Assembly: GCA_937899145.1 (NCBI GenBank)
Contig: CALBPW010000356.1
Span: 1 to 5,276 of the forward strand
Length of the DNA: 5,276 nucleotides
Direction: 5' to 3'
Source of the DNA: an uncultured Bacteroidota bacterium
Lineage (GTDB): Bacteria > Bacteroidota > Bacteroidia > Bacteroidales > SZUA-534
Shown piece after piece: positions 1 to 5,276 of this stretch (its first letter is position 1; each line of letters begins with the position of its first letter). The notes below the pieces were generated by a model. The model was not told where the DNA came from and did not search any database. It was given only the letters and a program-made list of their open reading frames with translations. The translations under genes and the position numbers were made by a program.

Positions 1-29
1 ACAGAAAAAAGTAAAAGAAACAAGGATTT

Positions 30-164
30 TTAAATGAAAAAGCCGTGGGCGTAGGGTAATATTTCGTAAGTTTTAGCATCTACAACTTTGCCGGTAATAT
101 GCTGAGCTACAGCATTTTCTGCAAATAGCAGAAATAGGAGCGATAAAAGGGTCAGTTTATGCAT
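30..164 (-). pseudogene. Truncated secreted or outer-membrane protein start: signal peptide plus CarboxypepD_reg-like fragment
   Basis: This is a 44-codon frame, ATG at 164-162 and TAA at 32-30. Residues 1-20 look like a Sec signal peptide: His-Lys, then a Leu/Phe-rich core, then Ala-Val-Ala before Gln21. The next residues, ITGKVVDAKTYEILPYA, resemble the opening strands of the carboxypeptidase-regulatory-like domain that begins many Bacteroidota TonB-dependent receptors and beta-barrel proteins, where the usual form is close to GKVVDAKTGEPLPYA. Tyr and Ile replace the usual Gly and Pro, and the frame ends two or three residues after the likeness stops. Neither other frame of the last 50 bases restores the domain. 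The start overlaps the maturase stop by 8 bases (ATGCATAA), so it is probably translated by coupling. I infer a decayed remnant of a once longer cluster gene. A real small secreted peptide is less likely. Mature beta-barrel and plug domains are absent. Confidence 0.55.
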
Positions 165-1419
165 TTATGAGTTTATGATTAAGGTATACATTTTCACAAT
201 ATTCTCTGATTATTTGGTTTATAGTTCTTTCAGCACTAACACAATCTTCTCCTCTTGCCTTCGGACAACTACCTAAGCATAAAGGTAAGTGCTTACAATG
301 CTTGCACTTAGGCTTTATGCTTGTGTAATTTGGAACTTCTGAATTCCAAATTATAGCACCATCAGAATTAAACTCTCCTAATTTAATTGGTTTTTCTGTA
401 TTTGAACACTTCGTTATGCTTCCATCTGGATAAACAGCGTTGAAATGTTTCAACTCTACATAACATGCATAATAGTTAGCCATATCAACAGTTGATACTC
501 GATACCCACTTTCATTCAGCAGCAACTTAATATGAAAAATAGCGTTGTAATCTATCTGAGAGTCATCTTCCTGCCAAACCTTCTGAAAATTCATTTCGAT
601 GTGATTCCTTTTATGTTGTGGAATCAAATCATTCATTTGCTCAACCATCAAAGGCAGACTATCTATATTAGAATATGTATAATTGAACCTAAGTACGACA
701 TTGGTATTGGGCATTATATCAACCAATTTAGAAACGTTGCTTAGAGACCTATCGAATGCACTTTCGTGTGTATATCTATCAGATTTTACCTTATTGTGCA
801 CCTCCCTACTTCCATCAAGCGTAATTTGGAAAGAAGTGCAATTTTGCTCCTTCAATATCTCTATCACATTATCATTCAATAAGAAAGCATTTGTTGTTAT
901 TGACGTTGAAAATGAAATGCCGTTATCATTACAAAATTTCTGAGCATAGCTACCTATTGTTTGAATTGCACTAATATTCATTAGTGGTTCGCCGCCAAAC
1001 CAAGACAAATGAAAATCCCTTATAGAATTTTGAACACAATACAACGATATGTTGTTCTTTATCTTTTGTATCGTATCATCAGATAAATAAGTTGGCGTAT
1101 GTTTTTGTATGCAATACCAACAATCGTAATTACAATCAAATGTTGTGTATATCATAAGTTCATACTCCAAAGCCTCGATAACCTTTTTCCTATTTTGTAT
1201 AAAAATTTCAAATTCGTCTACATTATCAGCCACAACAAAACCGGCCTTAGTTAATTGCTCGCAAACATGAGGTGATATAGCATTGGGATTCTCAATTTTG
1301 TGAATCAAAGAATTAGCATCGTGGTTGGCAACAAATACATAATTTTTGCTTACCGCATTGAATATTATTTGCATATCGTTATTATACGGCAAATAATAAT
1401 TGTACTTACTTGTTTTCAT
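157..1419 (-). CDS. Radical SAM/SPASM peptide maturase
   Basis: This 420-residue cytoplasmic enzyme is predicted to modify the adjacent precursor peptide by radical chemistry. The radical SAM motif CxxxCxxC is C96, C100 and C103 and would hold the catalytic 4Fe-4S cluster. The SAM-binding GGEP motif lies at 142-145, within SWFGGEP. The C-terminal SPASM domain is complete and matches the family pattern: C319-x13-G333-x4-C338, then C372-x2-C375-x5-C381-x3-C385, then C393, enough for two auxiliary clusters. Residues 1-95, starting with a KYNYYLPY motif, resemble the N-terminal region of other Bacteroidota peptide maturases and may help bind the leader. The ATG at 1419 is preferred because this motif follows it at once. 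No Shine-Dalgarno sequence is seen, which is normal for Bacteroidota; instead a hairpin lies 3 bases upstream. The family is probably the GG-Bacteroidales maturases (TIGR04148-like, from memory). Whether it forms a thioether, a carbon-carbon crosslink or another change cannot be told from sequence. Confidence 0.93.
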   Translation of the reverse strand: MKTSKYNYYLPYNNDMQIIFNAVSKNYVFVANHDANSLIHKIENPNAISPHVCEQLTKAGFVVADNVDEFEIFIQNRKKVIEALEYELMIYTTFDCNYDCWYCIQKHTPTYLSDDTIQKIKNNISLYCVQNSIRDFHLSWFGGEPLMNISAIQTIGSYAQKFCNDNGISFSTSITTNAFLLNDNVIEILKEQNCTSFQITLDGSREVHNKVKSDRYTHESAFDRSLSNVSKLVDIMPNTNVVLRFNYTYSNIDSLPLMVEQMNDLIPQHKRNHIEMNFQKVWQEDDSQIDYNAIFHIKLLLNESGYRVSTVDMANYYACYVELKHFNAVYPDGSITKCSNTEKPIKLGEFNSDGAIIWNSEVPNYTSIKPKCKHCKHLPLCLGSCPKARGEDCVSAERTINQIIREYCENVYLNHKLINA

Positions 1420-1422
1420 AGC

Positions 1423-1446
1423 AAAAAGGCTGGTTTCCCAGCCCTT
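1423..1446 (-). terminator. Intrinsic terminator or attenuator hairpin between precursor and maturase
   Basis: Read on the minus strand, GGCTGG pairs with CCAGCC around a GAAA (GNRA) tetraloop. One G-U and two A-U pairs below extend the stem to nine pairs. The 3' arm runs into five U residues at 1427-1423. The hairpin begins 27 bases after the precursor stop and ends 3 bases before the maturase ATG. It has the shape of an intrinsic terminator. Because the maturase must be expressed with the precursor, I infer partial termination, which would leave much precursor message and less maturase message. The stem could also hinder ribosome access to the maturase start. The U tract is short, so full termination is unlikely. 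Confidence 0.6.
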
Positions 1447-1473
1447 ATTTAATTAGTATAAATTAGCTATTTC

Positions 1474-1662
1474 TTATATTCTTGTTTCTTTTTTGGGAGT
1501 ACAAACTTTCTTGCAATCTTTGAATTTATTACCTCTACACAAGAACAACACCGCTTCCTCTTGTTCCATTGCACCTCCATAAATATGGAGCAATTCTCCG
1601 TTGCTTAACTCTTTATAAGACAAATCCAAACTTGCCTCTTTTTTCAGCGTATTTTTCATCAT
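1474..1662 (-). CDS. RiPP precursor peptide with double-glycine leader
   Basis: This 62-residue peptide is the likely substrate of the maturase and of the C39 exporter. The leader ends LSNGELLHIYGG (residues 19-30). It carries Leu at -12, Ser at -11, Glu at -8, Leu at -7, Ile at -4 and Gly at -2 and -1, the full pattern recognised by C39 peptidases. Cleavage after Gly30 frees a 32-residue core, residues 31-62. The core has an acidic start (E33, E35, E36), a hydrophobic patch (AVLFL, 37-41) and a basic tail, with three cysteines at 42, 50 and 54. By counting, the net charge of the unmodified core is about +3. The odd cysteine number and the neighbouring radical SAM enzyme fit thioether or other crosslinking. 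Two adjacent ATG codons (1662 and 1659) open the gene and either may be used. It probably belongs with the GG-Bacteroidales precursors (TIGR04149-like, from memory). The mature activity is unknown. Confidence 0.88.
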   Translation of the reverse strand: MMKNTLKKEASLDLSYKELSNGELLHIYGGAMEQEEAVLFLCRGNKFKDCKKVCTPKKETRI

Positions 1663-1720
1663 TTTATGTTTTTACATTTTGTCAACCTTTCTTTTTCATC
1701 TTGGTCGATTTTGAGATTAA

Positions 1721-1750
1721 TCTATCTATGCGCACTGAAAGATGTGCAAA
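1721..1750 (-). promoter_or_regulatory. Weak candidate promoter for the precursor-maturase unit
   Basis: On the minus strand TTTG (1750-1747) is followed after 18 bases by TAGATAGA (1728-1721). This loosely resembles the Bacteroidota primary sigma factor pattern of TTTG near -33 and TAnnTTTG near -7. The match at -7 is poor beyond the TA and one T. It would give an untranslated leader of roughly 50-60 bases before the precursor. A perfect 10-base palindrome, AGATTAATCT (1714-1723), overlaps its downstream edge and could be an operator. The main support is position: a 258-base gap ahead of the precursor is where a separate promoter would be expected. Confidence 0.25.
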
Positions 1751-1800
1751 TCAAAAAAAAAACAATCGTGCAAGTTTTTGAGAGTTTTTAACAGTTTTTT

Positions 1801-1879
1801 TGCACTGAGTACACAAATGATACTGATTTTTTTTGCAGAAAACCTCTGTAAATCTGTTTTATCCGCGAAATCTGTGTTC
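1801..1879 (-). repeat. Degenerate Bacteroidales-type intergenic repeat
   Basis: The gap between transporter and precursor (1663-1920) is over 250 bases without a credible gene. Its upstream half on the minus strand contains variants of an ACAGATTT / CGGAT / CAGTG theme. ACAGATTT occurs twice exactly, 18 bases apart (1875-1868 and 1857-1850), followed by ACAGAG, ATCAGTATC and CTCAGTGC forms. From memory, stretches rich in CACAGATT and CGGATT units are frequent between genes in Bacteroidales genomes. Their role is not clear to me. A 63-codon open frame runs through the element, but its translation simply reflects the repeat. A run of ten A on the plus strand (1753-1762) follows the element. 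Confidence 0.45.
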
Positions 1880-1920
1880 CACATATTCTTTCTTTTCTCG
1901 CACCAAAGAACACACATTCA

Positions 1921-4074
1921 TCACAATGTTTGCATTTTCCACAATCTGCAGAACTCGCCATCGTTGGCAAGCAAAGTATCAAAACTGCCTTGTTCCACCA
2001 CTTTACCTTCATGAAGTACAATAATTTGATCGGCACCTTTCACTGTACTGAGCCGATGCGCAATCACGATTATCGTCTTACCTTGCTGCTGCAATGAAAG
2101 AATGGCTCGCTGTACTGACTGCTCAGAAACGGAGTCGAGCGATGAAGTTGCCTCATCAAGAATCAAAATCTCCGGGTTAAAATAAAGTGCACGTGCGATG
2201 GCGATACGCTGTTTTTGTCCACCAGACAACATTGAACCGTCTTCACCGATGTATGTATCATACTTTTGGGGAAGTTCTTCTATAAACTCATCAAGCCCAA
2301 GCAATTTCGACAAGGCTATGACACGTTTCATATCTGGCTGATACTCTCCCAAAGCAATATTTTCGGTCACTGTGCCGGAAAATAGTGTAATCTGCTGAGG
2401 TACGGCTGCTACAAAATGCCGGACACTATCTGACGACAATTGATTGACGTCATATTCTCCAATAGAAATTTTCCCCTCTCTGACAGGATAAAGCCGCTGC
2501 AACAGATTTGCGATTGTACTCTTGCCACTACCACTTTCGCCCACAATGGCAGTGAATGACCCTTTCTTGATGTTCAAATTGAAATCAGTTAGAACATCTT
2601 TGCGCGTGCCGTACGCAAAAGTAACATTAGAGAACGTTATATCGCCTATCATGTCACAGGTCAGCGCCACCTTTTCGGTCTGTTCCTCACGTTCCAAATC
2701 CATAATCTCAAAAAGACGGTCGGCAGCAATCATGGCATCACGCACCGACTGGTTGGCACCTATGAGCGAAGCCACTGGAGATGTGAAGAATCCGATAAGC
2801 GCATAAAACGACATCAGTTCACCTGCGGTAATATCTCCATCAATAACGAAATAACTACCGGCCCAAATCAGAATAATCGTAAAAAGTCGCGAAACAAAAT
2901 CAGAAGAATTGCTCGCAAACACCGATGACTTTGCTGAACTGTACACAGTGTAGAGCAACGAAACGAAACGATTCTCGGTTCGCTCATTTGCAAAATCTTC
3001 CACCCCAAACTGCTTAATAGTTTTTTCGGCATTAATAGACTCCACTAACTGACTCTCAAGCGATGCTGCTTTCTCCATTACCTTGCGTTGTACACGTTTG
3101 TTCCATTTGTCAGTAATCAAATAGATGACGACATACAAAGGTATTACTATCAGCATGATGAGTGATAGTTTCCAATAATAGCCAAACATCAAAGCGAATG
3201 ACAACACAACAATTAGCACGTTGACCACCAGCCCAATTGCTGTAGAATTGATAAATGTACGAATTTTGGCGGCATCGTTGATACGCGAAGTTATTTCACC
3301 TATCCTCATCGTGTCAAAAAACGTTTGCGGCAATTTCAGCAGGTGTTTGTAATATCCCAAAATCAGGTCAGAATCAATAAGTTGTCCGGTTCGAAGCACA
3401 AGCATACTCTGCATGGTACTGATTGCAATTTGGAATACCAAGATGACAACCATTGCGATGCTGAGCAGATTGAGCAAATTCGTATTGCCACCCACAAGCA
3501 CATAATCGGTCACCTTTTCTATATATAAGGAAGTTGACAAACCAAGTACCGTATAACACAATGCACCGATGAATGCTTGTATAAAAGCAGATTTGTGTGG
3601 CTTTGCCAACTGATAGAATCGCGACCAAAGCGATGCCTTGTCATTGCGCTGCACGAATGTGGAGGTCGGCTCCATCAGCACCAAGACACCCGACCATTCC
3701 TTACAGAATTCCTCTATGCCCACCTTTTCAAGTCGTCCGATGCCCGGGTCCATCACCTTGAGTTCATCGTTCTTGCAACCATAGAGCACAACGAAATGAT
3801 GTAATTCCTGTCCTTCAAGATGCCTTACGACATGTGCAATTGCCGGGAAAGGAATCACGCGCAAGGCTTCTGCACCGCCTTTCACGCCCTTGGCTTCAAA
3901 TCCCATCTTCTCAGCAGCATTTACAAGCCCCAGCACATTCGTTCCATACTTGTCAGTAGAGGCATATTGCCGTATGCGGGCAATGGATATGCCATACTTA
4001 TAGTGCGCAGCAATTGAAGCGAGGCAAGCAGCCCCGCAGTCACGCATGTCATGTTGCTTTATTTCTATGTTCAT
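1921..4074 (-). CDS. Peptidase-containing ABC transporter (C39 protease, permease and ATPase in one chain)
   Basis: This 717-residue inner-membrane exporter is predicted to cut the precursor after Gly-Gly and pump out the core. The N-terminal C39 domain (about 1-135) has the oxyanion Gln7, catalytic Cys13 in RDCGAAC, His93 in HHFVVL and Asp109 in MDP, so the protease looks active. The membrane domain (about 150-440) has six likely helices, near 163-183, 200-220, 280-299, 303-321, 394-411 and 417-438. The ATPase has Walker A GESGSGKST (512-520), Q-loop Gln560, signature LSGGQ (616-620), Walker B ILILDE (636-641) and switch His673. All motifs are intact, and the length is normal for the family (about 700-730), so it should work as a homodimer. 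Its ATG overlaps the stop of the HlyD gene as ATGA. The precursor and maturase lie downstream on the same strand. Bacteriocin and RiPP exporters such as LctT- or ComA-type proteins share this architecture. Confidence 0.96.
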   Translation of the reverse strand: MNIEIKQHDMRDCGAACLASIAAHYKYGISIARIRQYASTDKYGTNVLGLVNAAEKMGFEAKGVKGGAEALRVIPFPAIAHVVRHLEGQELHHFVVLYGCKNDELKVMDPGIGRLEKVGIEEFCKEWSGVLVLMEPTSTFVQRNDKASLWSRFYQLAKPHKSAFIQAFIGALCYTVLGLSTSLYIEKVTDYVLVGGNTNLLNLLSIAMVVILVFQIAISTMQSMLVLRTGQLIDSDLILGYYKHLLKLPQTFFDTMRIGEITSRINDAAKIRTFINSTAIGLVVNVLIVVLSFALMFGYYWKLSLIMLIVIPLYVVIYLITDKWNKRVQRKVMEKAASLESQLVESINAEKTIKQFGVEDFANERTENRFVSLLYTVYSSAKSSVFASNSSDFVSRLFTIILIWAGSYFVIDGDITAGELMSFYALIGFFTSPVASLIGANQSVRDAMIAADRLFEIMDLEREEQTEKVALTCDMIGDITFSNVTFAYGTRKDVLTDFNLNIKKGSFTAIVGESGSGKSTIANLLQRLYPVREGKISIGEYDVNQLSSDSVRHFVAAVPQQITLFSGTVTENIALGEYQPDMKRVIALSKLLGLDEFIEELPQKYDTYIGEDGSMLSGGQKQRIAIARALYFNPEILILDEATSSLDSVSEQSVQRAILSLQQQGKTIIVIAHRLSTVKGADQIIVLHEGKVVEQGSFDTLLANDGEFCRLWKMQTL

Positions 4075-5213
4075 TTTTGCGCTATTTTCTGATTCGGATT
4101 AAACCAATCATCGGCTTTATCCCAAAGCAATTGCCACAATGTGCGTTGGGTGAGGTAGAAATGTGCGGTTGCAAACATTCCCTTTTTTATACGTGCCTCG
4201 TAGCCATTTTTTAGAAATAGCGACGACTCATTCATAGTGCATCTGACCACAAAAAACGACATTTCGCCTTGTGTAGATAAGTTTTTGTCGATGTCGGAAA
4301 CCACGCCATGCCCCATACCCCATTGATTGTAGTTGAAAGCCGAATATTGAAACTTTACCTCTTGTCCGATGCTTATAAATCCGATATCAGACGGCTGTAC
4401 ATAGCATTCTACAATCAATTTATCATCGGGCGAAACCACACATACGGCTTGACCAGCATTGACATAAGCACCTTTTTGTATAGCATTATCACAAACCAAT
4501 GTACCAGAAGTGGGCGATATTAAGGCATAGTTGCTTTTGTCGAGCGCAGTGCGTTGAAGTTCGCCTCTGATATTTTGCCGTTGGTCTTTGAGTTGGCGAA
4601 GCATACTTTGCCATGTACTTATCTGCTGTTCGCGTTGCACGGAAAGATTGCGCAATGCATCGTTATATTGATCAAGAGTAAGTTCGTAATCTTTTTCAGA
4701 TAGTAATCCTTCGTTATAAGCCACTTTTGCACGTTCATATTCGCGCTTATATTGTGCATTTTGGCTCTCCAAAGTATTTATGCGTTGCTTGTATGTTGTT
4801 GCTTCTTGCCTATAAAGCATTGTATGAATATTTTCAGCACGACCAATACAAAGTTCTTCAAGATCAGTTATTTGAGCATCAATATCGCACAATAGTTGCT
4901 GTTGCTCAGCAGCTTGGGCTTGCATTGGCGAATTGTCGAGCAATAAAAGCGTGTCGCCCTCCAATACTTTTTGATTGTTGATAATATTGGAATAGATTAC
5001 TCGCCCACTCACTATAGTTGTCAGCGCGACGTTGTTTTCTTGTTGCCTGACAACCCCATTGCTACTGCTATTAATATCTACCGAAACCAATGGTAACGCC
5101 ACCACAATTGTTGCCACCATCAGCATAAGTAGCCAATAGATAAAAGGTCGCTTGGTGGTATATTTAGACTTTAACACACTGACCGTATTCTCTATATCGG
5201 CAGGAAATTGCAT
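4071..5213 (-). CDS. HlyD-family membrane fusion protein (periplasmic adaptor)
   Basis: This adaptor should link the ABC transporter to an outer-membrane channel. Starting at the ATG at 5213 it has 380 residues; a TTG at 5222 would add three. I prefer the ATG because the preceding gene stops one base before it. Using the 380-residue numbering, a short cytoplasmic tail is followed by one membrane helix (about 25-45). Next comes the first half of a lipoyl-like domain (about 60-97, including IVSGRVI and LEGDTLLLLD). A long Gln- and Leu-rich helical hairpin (about 98-225) follows, then the second lipoyl half (about 229-262, ISPTSGTLV) and a beta-barrel region to the end (SIGQEVKFQYSAF). This is the usual HlyD layout. 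The gene overlaps the transporter start by ATGA, which implies coupled translation. No TolC-like gene is visible in the window, so the channel must be encoded elsewhere or beyond the right edge. Confidence 0.93.
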   Translation of the reverse strand: MQFPADIENTVSVLKSKYTTKRPFIYWLLMLMVATIVVALPLVSVDINSSSNGVVRQQENNVALTTIVSGRVIYSNIINNQKVLEGDTLLLLDNSPMQAQAAEQQQLLCDIDAQITDLEELCIGRAENIHTMLYRQEATTYKQRINTLESQNAQYKREYERAKVAYNEGLLSEKDYELTLDQYNDALRNLSVQREQQISTWQSMLRQLKDQRQNIRGELQRTALDKSNYALISPTSGTLVCDNAIQKGAYVNAGQAVCVVSPDDKLIVECYVQPSDIGFISIGQEVKFQYSAFNYNQWGMGHGVVSDIDKNLSTQGEMSFFVVRCTMNESSLFLKNGYEARIKKGMFATAHFYLTQRTLWQLLWDKADDWFNPNQKIAQK

Positions 5214-5214
5214 A

Positions 5215-5276
5215 TTATTCAAAAATTACTTTCAGTAAATCGGTCTTATATTTGAGCGTTATTTTCGATTGTACGG
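5215..5276 (-). CDS. C-terminal end of an unidentified upstream gene (partial)
   Basis: On the minus strand a frame is open from the window edge for 19 codons and ends at TAA (5217-5215). The tail contains KITLKYKTDLLKVIFE. The other two frames stop earlier. The stop lies one base before the chosen ATG of the HlyD gene, the spacing expected of neighbours in one operon, and no promoter-like gap separates them. The fragment is too short to assign a family. If real, the cluster continues to the right of the window. Confidence 0.5.
   Translation of the reverse strand, partial: VQSKITLKYKTDLLKVIFE

Noticed and set aside
1..29. Possible continuation of the truncated outer-membrane protein by a frameshift.
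   Set aside because: Translating the remaining bases in the other two frames gives no residues resembling the next strands of a CarboxypepD_reg-like domain.
1675..1705. Very short frames (ATG AAA AAG AAA GGT TGA and ATG TAA) before the precursor, as a regulatory leader peptide.
   Set aside because: They are too short to separate from chance in AT-rich sequence, and no alternative stem structure was seen that would support attenuation.
1873..1914. Inverted repeat TGTGTTC / GAACACA just after the transporter stop, as a possible terminator.
   Set aside because: The arms are only 7 bases, the loop is 28 bases and no U tract follows, so it is unlikely to terminate transcription.
1726..1917. A 63-codon minus-strand frame starting 4 bases after the transporter stop.
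   Set aside because: It runs straight through the degenerate repeat and a poly-T run, giving a composition of repeat-derived residues and Phe runs. It has no leader motif and no recognisable domain.
2522..2806. Long plus-strand frames lying inside the transporter, maturase and HlyD genes, this 94-codon one being the longest.
   Set aside because: They are antisense shadows of well-supported genes with intact motifs, and none shows a recognisable domain of its own.
1..5276. CRISPR array, tRNA or rRNA genes, insertion sequence.
   Set aside because: I found no regularly spaced long repeats, no tRNA-like cloverleaf, no rRNA-like stretch and no transposase reading frame on either strand.

Overview
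The window holds most of one minus-strand gene cluster for making and exporting a ribosomally synthesised, post-translationally modified peptide (RiPP). The host is very probably a Bacteroidota species, most likely of the order Bacteroidales. The reasons are the style of the radical SAM/SPASM maturase and its double-glycine precursor, the start sites without Shine-Dalgarno sequences, a downstream reading frame resembling the N-terminus of a CarboxypepD_reg-type outer-membrane protein, and an ACAGATTT-rich intergenic repeat of a kind I associate with Bacteroidales. Genus cannot be fixed from this stretch; Prevotella or Bacteroides relatives are a guess.

All genes read right to left. The order of transcription is: the last 19 codons of an unidentified gene (5276-5215); an HlyD-type membrane fusion protein (5213-4071); a peptidase-containing ABC transporter with an N-terminal C39 protease (4074-1921); a 258-base intergenic region with a degenerate repeat and a weak promoter candidate; a 62-residue double-glycine precursor peptide (1662-1474); a GNRA-loop hairpin with a U tract (1446-1423); a radical SAM/SPASM maturase (1419-157); and a 44-codon reading frame (164-30) that looks like a signal peptide plus the start of a CarboxypepD_reg-like domain, then stops. 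The last 29 bases hold no feature I can support.

The inferred pathway is as follows. The precursor is made with a 30-residue leader and a 32-residue core containing three cysteines. The maturase modifies the core by radical chemistry. The C39 domain of the transporter cuts after Gly-Gly, and the ABC transporter with the HlyD protein moves the core across the inner membrane and periplasm, probably through a TolC-type outer-membrane channel encoded elsewhere. The transporter gene overlaps the fusion-protein gene by ATGA, so these two are translationally coupled. The precursor and maturase probably form a second transcription unit, in which the hairpin may hold maturase expression below precursor expression. 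The chemical modification, the product's activity and any immunity function cannot be read from the sequence.
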